Assembly: GCA_027056215.1 (NCBI GenBank)
Contig: JALULO010000212.1
Coordinates: 1-25,754 of the forward strand
DNA from: Campylobacterales bacterium
GTDB lineage: Bacteria > Campylobacterota > Campylobacteria > Campylobacterales > QNZT01
Reading direction: 5' to 3'
DNA: 25,754 bases
The notes under the pieces were generated by a model. It searched no databases. It saw only the letters and a list, made by a program, of their open reading frames with translations, and was not told the origin of the DNA. Below, in pieces: positions 1 through 7,922 of the stretch; positions within the stretch are counted from its first letter, which is position 1, and each line of letters starts with the position of its first letter. A program made the translations under genes and the position numbers.

Positions 1-6
1 ATGTTA

Positions 7-12
7 TATAAT
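7..12 (+). promoter_or_regulatory. possible -10 box upstream of the ClC gene
   Basis: TATAAT preceded by TG at positions 2-3, lying 57 bases before the ClC start codon. It would give a leader of about 50 bases. The window begins here, so whether it serves this gene or belongs to an upstream gene end cannot be judged. Confidence 0.3.
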
Positions 13-69
13 ATATCTTGTTCAATCTCAAAATAAATTATTTACAAATTTGATAACAAAAGCGAATAT

Positions 70-1491
70 ATGATTAAAAAACACTTAACAGAGCAAACTG
101 CTATATTTTTTAGTGTTTCAAAATGGCTGGTACTCTCTTCTATAACAGGTATCATCATTGGTATTATTGTAACTTTTTTTTTAAAAATATTACATCTAGC
201 CGAGTATAGTCGTGATATAGTAACTTTTCCTTATTATTATCTATTACCATTTGCTTTGGTTGCTACAGTGTGGATTGTTAAAACATTTGCACCCAATGCA
301 CAAGGGCATGGTACTGAAAAAGTAATTGAAGCCGTCCATAAAAACTATGGCAAGATTAATCTTATGGTTATTCCTGTTAAATTATTGGCAACTGTGATGA
401 CTATATTTGCAGGAGGATCTGTTGGTAAAGAAGGACCTGCTGCACAGATTGGTGCTGGAGCAGCATCATGGCTTTCTGATGTTCTTCATTTTACGAAACA
501 AGATCGTAAAAAACTTGTTATTTGTGGAATCAGTGCAGGATTTGCCTCTGTATTTGGTACACCTATTGCCGGTGCAATATTTGGTGTTGAAGTACTTATT
601 ATAGGCGTTATTATGTATGACGTACTTTTACCTTCTTTTATTGCAGGATTTGCAGCATTTACCACAGCCCAATTTTTGGGTGTAGAATATACCTACTATG
701 ATTTACATTTTTATCAAAATGTTGTACTTGATTTACCGCTTATTTTAGAAGTTATTGTAGCAGGTATCTTTTTTGGAATCGTATCTGATATTTTTGTTAC
801 TATGGTTATGTGGAGTGAGAAAGCTATAAAAGCATTGAAATTTAATGTCTATGTAAAAGCTTTTGCCGGTGGTTGTGTTCTTATTCTTATTACATTGTTT
901 TTTGGAGATAAATATTTAGGACTTGGTCTTAGCACGATTAAAGATCTATTGGGACCTGAACCTTATGTAGGTTCAAATCTACCTTGGTACACTTTTTTAT
1001 TAAAAACGATTACAACATCCATCTCTTTAGGCGTTGGTGGTAGTGGTGGTATTATTACTCCTATCTTTTATGTGGGAGCCGCTAGTGGTCATCTTTTTGG
1101 TGAAATCATGCAACAGCATGTTTCTCTTTTCGCTGCACTTGGGTTTGTGAGTGTCGTTGCAGGCACAACCAATACGCCTATCGCGGCTACAATTATGGCA
1201 GTAGAACTTTTTGGGCTTGAAATGGCTCATTATGCGGCATTAAGTGTTGTCATTAGCTTTTTATTAACAGGGCATAGAAGTGTTTTCTCTTCTCAGATTT
1301 TAGCGATGAAAAAGTCTGACATGTTAAGTGTAAGATTTGGAGATGATATTGAAAAAGCGGAAATAGAACTTGAAGATGATGAAAAAAATCAGATCCGAAA
1401 TTTTCATCAAAGGCTTCAAGAAAAAAGAAGAAAACGTAATGATCAGAGGAAACAACAAAAACTTGAAAAGAAAAGAAATAAAAAAGAGTGA
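70..1491 (+). CDS. ClC-family chloride channel or H+/Cl- antiporter
   Basis: Integral membrane anion channel or exchanger of the voltage-gated chloride channel family, 473 residues. The family signatures are visible: GHGTEKV near residue 79, GSVGKEGP at 116-123 with the external gating glutamate E121, and GVGGSGGIITPIF near 322, which corresponds to the GxFxP Cl- binding loop. About ten or more hydrophobic segments span residues 15-410. The last 60 residues form a charged, Lys/Arg/Glu-rich cytoplasmic tail instead of CBS domains. By eye, the position equivalent to the internal proton glutamate (E203 of E. coli ClcA) is valine 175, so this may conduct Cl- without proton coupling. The ATG is chosen as the first Met before the first membrane helix; I see no clear Shine-Dalgarno. 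It is separated from rpmE by 138 bases and probably is its own unit. Confidence 0.93.
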   Translation: MIKKHLTEQTAIFFSVSKWLVLSSITGIIIGIIVTFFLKILHLAEYSRDIVTFPYYYLLPFALVATVWIVKTFAPNAQGHGTEKVIEAVHKNYGKINLMVIPVKLLATVMTIFAGGSVGKEGPAAQIGAGAASWLSDVLHFTKQDRKKLVICGISAGFASVFGTPIAGAIFGVEVLIIGVIMYDVLLPSFIAGFAAFTTAQFLGVEYTYYDLHFYQNVVLDLPLILEVIVAGIFFGIVSDIFVTMVMWSEKAIKALKFNVYVKAFAGGCVLILITLFFGDKYLGLGLSTIKDLLGPEPYVGSNLPWYTFLLKTITTSISLGVGGSGGIITPIFYVGAASGHLFGEIMQQHVSLFAALGFVSVVAGTTNTPIAATIMAVELFGLEMAHYAALSVVISFLLTGHRSVFSSQILAMKKSDMLSVRFGDDIEKAEIELEDDEKNQIRNFHQRLQEKRRKRNDQRKQQKLEKKRNKKE

Positions 1492-1521
1492 TCTTTTATC
1501 ATTAAAAACGAGTCTTAAAGA

Positions 1522-1542
1522 GAAAGGTTATATCCTTTTAAG
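1522..1542 (+). terminator. weak hairpin after the ClC gene
   Basis: AAAGG and CCTTT flank a six-base loop, followed by TTAAG. The stem is only five base pairs, so this is a weak candidate terminator. Confidence 0.25.
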
Positions 1543-1563
1543 TTAAATATAAATATTTTTCAG

Positions 1564-1569
1564 TATAAT
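1564..1569 (+). promoter_or_regulatory. promoter of rpmE and the downstream housekeeping run
   Basis: TATAAT preceded by an AT-rich stretch with TTTTT just upstream, the usual layout of vegetative promoters in Campylobacterota, where the -35 box is poorly conserved. The predicted transcript starts near 1576 and gives a leader of about 54 bases before rpmE. Confidence 0.6.
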
Positions 1570-1629
1570 TGCCAACCTAAAAACCCCAAGATCTTGTTAT
1601 ACTTATGCAAGACAATAGAAGGATAAAAA

Positions 1630-1830
1630 ATGAAAAAAGATATTCATCCAGAATATATGGAATGTAAAGTGTCATGTGCATGTGGCAATAGTTTTGACAG
1701 TATGTCAAATGTACCGGAAATGAGAATCGATATTTGCAATGAATGTCATCCATTCTTTACAGGTAGTGAAAAAATTGTTGATGCTGCTGGTAGAGTTGAG
1801 AAATTTAAGAAAAAATATAATCTAAAATAA
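1630..1830 (+). CDS. rpmE: 50S ribosomal protein L31, zinc-binding form
   Basis: Large-subunit ribosomal protein L31, 66 residues, normal for the family. It carries the zinc-binding cysteine set of the C+ type: C16 and C18 in CACG and C36/C39 in CNECH, followed by the typical HPFFTG and the basic GRVEKFKKKY end. A Shine-Dalgarno GAAGGA lies eight bases before the ATG. It is the first gene of the rpmE-rsmI-rlmB run, and a strong TATAAT lies 60 bases upstream. The cysteine form needs zinc; no zinc-free paralogue is present in the window. Confidence 0.97.
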   Translation: MKKDIHPEYMECKVSCACGNSFDSMSNVPEMRIDICNECHPFFTGSEKIVDAAGRVEKFKKKYNLK

Positions 1831-1836
1831 GACCTC

Positions 1837-2643
1837 TTGTTATATTTCCTCCCCACACCTATTGGGAATTTAGAGGATATCTCTCTGAGGAGTCTCAGAC
1901 TCCTCGAAGCTGCTAAAATTATTTTTTGTGAAGATACACGTGTTACAAAAAGATTAATTACTTTATTAGAAAAAAGAAATGCTATTTCCCCAAAAATTGA
2001 AAAATTTATTGCACTCCATTCACATAATGAAAAAGAATTGCTAGAAAAACTTTCGGTAGATATATTTGAAGATGAGGTAATCTATGTTAGTGATGCAGGT
2101 ATGCCTTCGGTTAGTGATCCTGGATGTGAACTTGTCCGCTATGCACAATCCCATGATATCAAATACGAAGTAGTCCCTGGTGCGAATGCAGCTCTTTTAG
2201 CATATGCATCTAGTGGTTTTTGTGAAAGTCAGTTTCTTTTTTATGGATTTTTACCACATAAAGGTTCAAATCGCCAACAAGCACTGCATGAAGTATTGTA
2301 TAACGGCTATGTTACGATTGTATATGAAGCACCACATCGCATTTTAAAGTTGATTGAGCAGATTTGTAACATCGCCCCAAAGAGAGAACTTTTTTTAATC
2401 AAAGAAGCAACAAAAATGCATCATAAACATTTTAAGGGAACTGCTGAAGAGATTTTATCCATATTGAAAATGCAAAATATTAAAGGTGAATGGGTTGTTA
2501 TTGTAAATAGTGATAAAAAAGAGTTAGGCGTGATAACTGTTGATGATATACTGTCACTTGATATTCCTAAAAAACAAGCTTCCAAACTCATCGCCAAAAT
2601 CACAGGAAAAACACCAAAACAGTGCTATCATGAGCTTATTTAG
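1837..2643 (+). CDS. rsmI: 16S rRNA (cytidine(1402)-2'-O)-methyltransferase RsmI
   Basis: SAM-dependent methyltransferase of the tetrapyrrole-methylase fold that 2'-O-methylates C1402 of 16S rRNA in the decoding centre. The 268 residues start LYFLPTPIGNLEDI, the invariant RsmI opening, followed by CEDTR (31-35), SDAGMPSVSDPG (85-96), VPGANA (113-118) and YEAPHR. The start is TTG at 1837, six bases after the rpmE stop; no ATG fits because the conserved PTPIGNL would be lost. Translation probably couples to rpmE. At 268 residues it is slightly shorter than many homologues. Confidence 0.95.
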   Translation: MLYFLPTPIGNLEDISLRSLRLLEAAKIIFCEDTRVTKRLITLLEKRNAISPKIEKFIALHSHNEKELLEKLSVDIFEDEVIYVSDAGMPSVSDPGCELVRYAQSHDIKYEVVPGANAALLAYASSGFCESQFLFYGFLPHKGSNRQQALHEVLYNGYVTIVYEAPHRILKLIEQICNIAPKRELFLIKEATKMHHKHFKGTAEEILSILKMQNIKGEWVVIVNSDKKELGVITVDDILSLDIPKKQASKLIAKITGKTPKQCYHELI

Positions 2644-2665
2644 CGCCTTGTTAATACTTTTATAG

Positions 2666-2671
2666 TAAAAT
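2666..2671 (+). promoter_or_regulatory. possible -10 box immediately before rlmB
   Basis: TAAAAT, overlapped on the left by TATAGT at 2661-2666, ends six bases before the rlmB ATG. A transcript from it would start at or within a base or two of the start codon. Confidence 0.3.
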
Positions 2672-2677
2672 CTTTTT

Positions 2678-3355
2678 ATGATAATATATGGTAAGCAAAT
2701 TTTTTTATACATTTTAGAGAACTATCCGCTAAAAATCGAGGAAATTTATCTTTCAAAAGAGATTGATAAAAAGATTTTTTCGAAGATTGCAAAGTTAAAT
2801 AAGCCAATTGTTAAGTTGGATGGTAAAAAAGCTCAGGCTATGGCTCGCGGTGGAAATCATCAAGGTTTCTTTATGAAGATAGAAGATCTTGAGTTTACTA
2901 GCTTCCTTAGTATAAAAAAAGATAATTTTTTACTCGTCTTGCAAGGTATTACTGATGTTGGTAATATTGGTGCGATTATCAGAAGTGCCTATGCACTTGG
3001 GGTAGATACCGTGATTGTTAGTGGAATCAGAACTTTAGGATTAGAAGCTATAGTGAGAACAAGTAGTGGTGCAGCTTTTGATATGCCTATTGTATTATTT
3101 CATGATACTTTAACCTTGCTAAATGAATTGCAACAAGCAGGCTTTACTATTTATGGGGCAACGATGGATGGAAAAGATGTTCGAACAATAGATATTGCGG
3201 ATAAAAAAGTATTGATAATGGGTAGTGAAGGTGACGGGTTACCTGCCAAAATAACAAATAAATGTAATCAAAAGGTTGCCATAAAAATGCAAAGAAAATT
3301 TGATTCGCTTAATGTAAGTGTAGCAGCAGCGATATTATGTGATAGGATGAGATAA
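2678..3355 (+). CDS. rlmB: 23S rRNA 2'-O-ribose methyltransferase of the TrmH/SpoU family (RlmB-like)
   Basis: SpoU-class trefoil-knot methyltransferase, most like RlmB, which methylates G2251 of 23S rRNA. Of 225 residues, 1-75 form the short substrate-binding domain ending in the GGNHQGF element (58-64). Residues 85-225 hold the three SPOUT motifs: DVGNIGAIIRSA with N96 and R102, GSEGDGL (182-188), and SLNVSVAAAI (210-219). It lies 34 bases after rsmI. There is no recognisable Shine-Dalgarno, and a TATAGTAAAAT sequence ends six bases before the ATG, so a leaderless transcript is possible in addition to read-through from rsmI. TrmH-type tRNA methylation is the alternative, but the HQG element favours RlmB. 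Confidence 0.9.
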   Translation: MIIYGKQIFLYILENYPLKIEEIYLSKEIDKKIFSKIAKLNKPIVKLDGKKAQAMARGGNHQGFFMKIEDLEFTSFLSIKKDNFLLVLQGITDVGNIGAIIRSAYALGVDTVIVSGIRTLGLEAIVRTSSGAAFDMPIVLFHDTLTLLNELQQAGFTIYGATMDGKDVRTIDIADKKVLIMGSEGDGLPAKITNKCNQKVAIKMQRKFDSLNVSVAAAILCDRMR

Positions 3356-3357
3356 AG

Positions 3358-4599
3358 ATGGATGATCAAAATAAACAAAAAAATAGTACTAGGCGTACAA
3401 AACAAACAACCACTAAACAAAAAGAAGAAAAAACTGTTGAGCTAAAAGAGTCTGAATCTTCCCCAAAAGATGGTGCAAATACGTTAAAGGAAGCAGTAAA
3501 TTTCTTTGAAGAAGTTGGCTATAAAAAAGTTTCTAATAAAACTTTTATCAATGAAGAAGATTTACGTGCTTTTTTAAATCAAGATTTTACAAATATTAAC
3601 AAAACAAAGGCGTTAGGTTTTATTAAAATTCTTGAGCGAGAATATCCAGTAGATTTAAGTGAATTGCGAACACTGTATATCAATTATATACATGACAATC
3701 ACAACAATGATCATAAAACACTTTTTGTGCATTCAGAAGAAAAAGATGAAAATATTTGGAAAAAGTATTTACTCTGGGTACTGATTCCTATTGTTGGTGT
3801 TATAGCTGTATGGTACTTGTTTTTACAAAGTGGGTCTGATGATGCTAAATCTTCAGCAGTACAGAGTAAAGTGATAGTACATGATATCAATAGTGATGTT
3901 ATTAAAAAAGCAGAACAAAATATTGTTGCATATGATCAAAACAAGACAAAAGAAAAAGAGATTGATAATGATATTTTGCGGGTTGATGGTAGTACAGAGC
4001 AAGAAAAAAATATTACAGCAACAGATGATTTTGATAGCAATGTAACAATGGATAGAGATGATGATCTAGATTTAGATAGTATTGTAAAACAGATGATCAT
4101 TGAAAACAATATTAGCGTGGAAAATGAGAATACAGTACAAAATAATACGACTAAAAAAACTGATGTCATAGAAGCAGAAATGCCACCTTTACCGAAAAAG
4201 GTTTCTACTCCAATAAGTAAAAAAGTGCATAAAAGTGTAAAAAAACAATCAAAATCAAAACAACATATAGTGTCTAACGTTTCTAAACAAATATCTGCTA
4301 AAAAAGAGACAATAACAAAAAGTAAACTTTATATAGAGCCTTTGAAAAAAACATGGATTGGTATTATCTATCTGGATGATTTTACAAAAAAAGATTTTTT
4401 AGTTAAGTCAGTATTTAAGCTTAATTCATCTAGACCTCAGTTGATTGTAGTGGGACACAAGTTTTTTGAGATTTATAACAATGGTTATTCTTATAGATTT
4501 CGGGGAAATGGTCCTATCCGATTTATTTATAAAGATGGAGATATTATGCAGATTAATAAAAAAGAATTTCTTACATATAGTAAAGGAGTAAACTGGTGA
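3358..4599 (+). CDS. single-pass membrane protein with cytoplasmic N-domain and long periplasmic tail, function unknown
   Basis: I do not recognise a named family. The 413 residues comprise a Lys/Thr/Glu-rich N-terminus (1-40), a predicted small helical cytoplasmic domain (42-112), one membrane helix at about 136-157, and a low-complexity Lys/Asp/Ser-rich periplasmic linker (158-320). A compact C-terminal domain follows (about 322-413), rich in aromatic and beta-type residues and ending in VNW. The overall plan (cytoplasmic helical domain, one helix, linker, beta domain) resembles RodZ-like or other envelope-linking proteins, but no HTH or SPOR signature is clear. It starts three bases after the rlmB stop and overlaps the next gene by four bases. 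The same position in C. jejuni holds a putative membrane protein (Cj0152 by memory), so it looks lineage-conserved. Confidence 0.8.
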   Translation: MDDQNKQKNSTRRTKQTTTKQKEEKTVELKESESSPKDGANTLKEAVNFFEEVGYKKVSNKTFINEEDLRAFLNQDFTNINKTKALGFIKILEREYPVDLSELRTLYINYIHDNHNNDHKTLFVHSEEKDENIWKKYLLWVLIPIVGVIAVWYLFLQSGSDDAKSSAVQSKVIVHDINSDVIKKAEQNIVAYDQNKTKEKEIDNDILRVDGSTEQEKNITATDDFDSNVTMDRDDDLDLDSIVKQMIIENNISVENENTVQNNTTKKTDVIEAEMPPLPKKVSTPISKKVHKSVKKQSKSKQHIVSNVSKQISAKKETITKSKLYIEPLKKTWIGIIYLDDFTKKDFLVKSVFKLNSSRPQLIVVGHKFFEIYNNGYSYRFRGNGPIRFIYKDGDIMQINKKEFLTYSKGVNW

Positions 4600-5408
4600 G
4601 AGTATTTTTGATTGTAATCCTCTTTTCTATATTTGTACAGGCTTCTTCACTCTATAAAGAGATAGAAGATGTGATAGGTAAAAATACGTACATCGCAAAT
4701 GAAAGAATTATCAAAACATTGTTTAGAAATGAGAAATTTTTTTATACAGGATCTCATATCGATTATAAAAAATTGTTACAAAAGCTTAAAGAACATAACT
4801 TACTAAAGCTTAAAATATCTCGAAGCACACCGATAACATTGAGTTTTGCAACAGAACAGAATCATCCATTAGTTTTTGTAAAAGTCTTAAAAAGTACTTT
4901 AAACACTTTAGGTTTTAGCCATATAGACACACAAAAAGTGATACGTGATCGGAGTGGGTTTATGTATAAAGTTTCTGTTTTTGCAGACAGTGCCCCAGAT
5001 CCTATACTTTTAGCATCGGAATTGTCTAAAAAAGGGTGTCGTATTGCTCGTATAAAACGATTTTCAATTGCAAACTGGCGTTATTTTATAGATATAACGC
5101 ATATCAATCTTATTTCTAAGAAAATTACTTTTAAAAAGAAAATTATACTAGCAAGAGCGCTTGAACCTTATTGGTTAAATGTTGAACGTGCAAGAACTAT
5201 TATCATAAAAAGTCCTAGAGGAAACTTGTGGCATCCCTATATCGTTTTTTATGATCAAAATCTAAAAATCCTTGATAACTTTCTAAAAGATATAAAAAGT
5301 TATAATATTAGATTAAAAATACCAAGAAACACCAAGTATATAAAAATAAAAGATATGTATACCCTTCAAAATCTAAAACGCGGACTGAGTGTATACTTGG
5401 CGAAATAA
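4596..5408 (+). CDS. exported protein of unknown function
   Basis: 270 residues with a clear cleavable signal peptide (hydrophobic core at residues 3-14, likely cleavage after QA or QAS). The mature part is basic and mixed alpha/beta, with no cysteine pair or catalytic motif that I recognise. The start is GTG, overlapping the preceding stop in a GTGA arrangement, with a strong AAAGGAG eight bases upstream. The overlap implies translational coupling to the membrane protein before it. The equivalent C. jejuni position holds a putative periplasmic protein (Cj0151 by memory). The coupling suggests that the two act together in the envelope; this is inference. Confidence 0.8.
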   Translation: MRVFLIVILFSIFVQASSLYKEIEDVIGKNTYIANERIIKTLFRNEKFFYTGSHIDYKKLLQKLKEHNLLKLKISRSTPITLSFATEQNHPLVFVKVLKSTLNTLGFSHIDTQKVIRDRSGFMYKVSVFADSAPDPILLASELSKKGCRIARIKRFSIANWRYFIDITHINLISKKITFKKKIILARALEPYWLNVERARTIIIKSPRGNLWHPYIVFYDQNLKILDNFLKDIKSYNIRLKIPRNTKYIKIKDMYTLQNLKRGLSVYLAK

Positions 5409-5431
5409 ACAATTAGGAATAGTTACAAATC

Positions 5432-6649
5432 ATGTTTGATGAAATACAATTTAATACAATTAATCGATTGCCAAATTACGTCTTTGCCGAGATCAATGAG
5501 ATAAAACTAAAAGCAAGGCGGGCAGGTGAGGATATCATAGATTTTAGTATGGGAAATCCTGATGGACCAACACCCCAACACATCGTAGATAAACTTGTTG
5601 AAGCAGCACAAAAACCTAAAAACTATGGCTATTCTGCGAGTAAAGGTATTTATAAATTACGATTGGCAATCTGTAACTGGTACAAAAGAAAATATGATGT
5701 AGACCTTGATCCTGAAACAGAAGCTGTTGCTACAATGGGCTCTAAAGAGGGATATGTCCATCTTGTACAAGCTATCACAAATCCCGGTGATGTTGCAGTT
5801 GTGCCAGAACCGGCTTACCCTATACATACGCACGCGTTTATCATAGCAGGTGGCAATGTTGTAACATCTCCTTTATCATTTAACGAAAAATATGAACTTG
5901 ATGAAGAAGTTTTTTTTAACAATCTTGATAAAGCATTTAAAGAGTCTATGCCACGACCGAAGTATGTTGTTGTGAACTTTCCTCACAATCCAACAACGGT
6001 AACCATTGAAAAACCTTTTTATGAAAGACTTGTAGCCCTCGCAAAAAAGGAACGTTTTTATATCATCAGTGATATTGCTTATGCAGATATTACATTTGAT
6101 GGGTATAAAACACCCTCTATCTTTGAAGTTGAAGGTGCAAAAGATGTTGCTGTAGAGAGTTTTACATTGTCTAAAAGTTATAATATGGCAGGTTGGCGTG
6201 TTGGATTTTTTGTGGGTAATCCTAAGTTGATCGGAGCATTGCAAAAGATTAAATCATGGTTTGACTACGGTATGTTTACCCCTATACAAGTGGCTGCAAC
6301 CATCGCACTTGATGGACCGCAAGAATGTCAGGTGGAGATTATCGAAAAGTATCGAAAAAGACGAGATGTTTTATGTGATGCTTTTGATAAAGCAGGATGG
6401 CATATTCCAAAACCACAGTCATCTATGTTTGTTTGGGCAAAATTGCCAGCACAAGCAAGTCACCTTGGTAGCATGGAATTTTCAAAACAGCTTTTAACAG
6501 AAGCGAAAGTGGCAGTGAGTCCAGGAATCGGTTTTGGAGAACATGGTGATCAATACGTGCGAATTGCATTGATAGAAAATGAAAAGAGAATTCGTCAAGC
6601 AGCAAGAAATATTAAAAAATATTTACAAACACTTAAGGTGCAAAGTTAG
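5432..6649 (+). CDS. class I/II PLP-dependent aminotransferase
   Basis: Fold-type I aminotransferase, 405 residues. PLP-binding landmarks are visible: NFPHNPT with N186, SDIAYADI with D214 and Y217, SFTLSKSYNMAGWRVGF with the Schiff-base K248 and R256, and a C-terminal YVRIALIENEKRIRQA substrate-arginine region. The family is close to alanine/aspartate-type and LL-diaminopimelate/DapC-like aminotransferases; the sequence alone does not fix the substrate. It follows the exported protein after 23 bases with an AGGAAT Shine-Dalgarno and is one base upstream of hom. That placement suits a role in aspartate-family (lysine/threonine/methionine) or alanine metabolism. C. jejuni has an aminotransferase in the same place. 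Confidence 0.93.
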   Translation: MFDEIQFNTINRLPNYVFAEINEIKLKARRAGEDIIDFSMGNPDGPTPQHIVDKLVEAAQKPKNYGYSASKGIYKLRLAICNWYKRKYDVDLDPETEAVATMGSKEGYVHLVQAITNPGDVAVVPEPAYPIHTHAFIIAGGNVVTSPLSFNEKYELDEEVFFNNLDKAFKESMPRPKYVVVNFPHNPTTVTIEKPFYERLVALAKKERFYIISDIAYADITFDGYKTPSIFEVEGAKDVAVESFTLSKSYNMAGWRVGFFVGNPKLIGALQKIKSWFDYGMFTPIQVAATIALDGPQECQVEIIEKYRKRRDVLCDAFDKAGWHIPKPQSSMFVWAKLPAQASHLGSMEFSKQLLTEAKVAVSPGIGFGEHGDQYVRIALIENEKRIRQAARNIKKYLQTLKVQS

Positions 6650-6650
6650 T

Positions 6651-7919
6651 ATGATAAGAGTAGGAATCATTGGTGTAGGAACTGTAGGACAAAGTGTAGC
6701 AAATATATTGGAAAAAAATAAAGCTCTTATTAGTGCTAGAGCAGGTAAAGAGATCACTGTCGTTAAAGGGGTGGTGTCAAACTTGGATAAAAAGAGAGAT
6801 GTTACTATCGCTCTTTTTGACAATGTTGATGATATTCTTGATGATGAATCTATAGATATCGTTGTTGAATTAATCGGTGGTGTAGAAGAGCCTTATAAAA
6901 TAGTGAAGAAAGCACTTTCAAATGGTAAGGCAGTTGTAACTGCAAACAAAGCACTTTTGGCGTATCATCGTTATGATTTACAAGCAATCGCAAAAGACAT
7001 TCCCATTGGCTATGAAGCAAGCGTTGCCGGAGGTATACCGATCATCAATGCTTTAAAAGTAGGCTTAAGTGCAAATCAGATTACTGCTATCAAAGGTATC
7101 ATGAATGGTACGTGTAACTATATGCTAACAAAAATGATGCAAGAAGGTGTTAACTATGCAGATGTGTTACAAGAAGCTCAGGATCTAGGTTATGCAGAAG
7201 CAGATCCAACATTTGATGTTGGTGGTTTTGATGCAGCACATAAGTTATTGATTTTAGCTTCTATCGCTTATGGTATCGATGCAAAACCTGAAGATATTTT
7301 GATAGAAGGTATTGAAGGTATCAACCAAGATGATATTGATTTTGCCAAAGAGTTTGGCTATAGCATCAAATTGTTAGCAATCGCAAAAAAGATTGATACA
7401 AAAATAGAGTTACGAGTTCATCCTGTTTTAATCAAAAATGATCAGATGATAGCCAAGATTGATGGCGTTATGAATGGGGTTAGTGTTATTGGTGATTGTG
7501 TGGGTGAAACACTCTATTATGGTCCCGGTGCTGGTGGAGATGCAACGGCTAGTGCTGTGATAGCAGATATCGTTGAGATAGTGCGAGCAGGTCAGAGTTC
7601 TCCGATGCTTGGATTTAAACGACCTTTTCAAAGTGAACATCTTACACTTATGCCCAAAGATGAGATAGAAAGTGAATACTACTTACGTATGCTTGTAGAT
7701 GATGCACCTGGCGTTCTTGCAAGTATTGCCCAAATCTTAGGTAAACACGATATCTCTATTGAAACTTTTTTACAAAGACCATCTGATAATAATAAAAAAG
7801 CAACACTTTTATGCGCAACACATGAGTGTCAAGAAAAATATATTATTAATGCAATTAAAGAAATTGAAAGTTTACAAACGATTAATGCAAAGGTAGCTAT
7901 GATCAGGATTGAGAGTTAG
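6651..7919 (+). CDS. hom: homoserine dehydrogenase with C-terminal ACT domain
   Basis: NAD(P)H-dependent reduction of aspartate-semialdehyde to homoserine, the branch point to threonine and methionine. The 422 residues start IRVGIIGVGTVGQ (Rossmann motif). Further landmarks are VELIGG, the TANKALLA segment, EASVAGGIPII, GIMNGTCNYMLTKM and EADPTFDVGGFDAAHK. A C-terminal ACT domain (about 345-420, LRMLVDDAPGVLASIA) is expected to give feedback control by threonine. I use the ATG at 6651; the open frame extends 24 codons further upstream but those overlap the aminotransferase and lack family similarity. An AAGGTG lies ten bases upstream. It is one base after the aminotransferase and three bases before the molybdoenzyme gene. 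Confidence 0.97.
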   Translation: MIRVGIIGVGTVGQSVANILEKNKALISARAGKEITVVKGVVSNLDKKRDVTIALFDNVDDILDDESIDIVVELIGGVEEPYKIVKKALSNGKAVVTANKALLAYHRYDLQAIAKDIPIGYEASVAGGIPIINALKVGLSANQITAIKGIMNGTCNYMLTKMMQEGVNYADVLQEAQDLGYAEADPTFDVGGFDAAHKLLILASIAYGIDAKPEDILIEGIEGINQDDIDFAKEFGYSIKLLAIAKKIDTKIELRVHPVLIKNDQMIAKIDGVMNGVSVIGDCVGETLYYGPGAGGDATASAVIADIVEIVRAGQSSPMLGFKRPFQSEHLTLMPKDEIESEYYLRMLVDDAPGVLASIAQILGKHDISIETFLQRPSDNNKKATLLCATHECQEKYIINAIKEIESLQTINAKVAMIRIES

Positions 7920-7922
7920 ATC

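Noticed and set aside
1592..1612. Hairpin in the rpmE leader as an autoregulatory element
   Set aside because: Only a five-bp stem (TCTTG/CAAGA) with an 11-base loop; too weak to claim without comparison.
5876..6244. 122-codon minus-strand open frame
   Set aside because: It lies wholly inside the aminotransferase gene on the opposite strand, has no ribosome site or recognisable family, and is Cys/Phe/Lys-rich as expected for a shadow frame.
6579..6650. Upstream extension of homoserine dehydrogenase
   Set aside because: The added 24 codons overlap the aminotransferase end and precede the conserved IRVGIIGVGTVG N-terminus; ATG 6651 is adequate.
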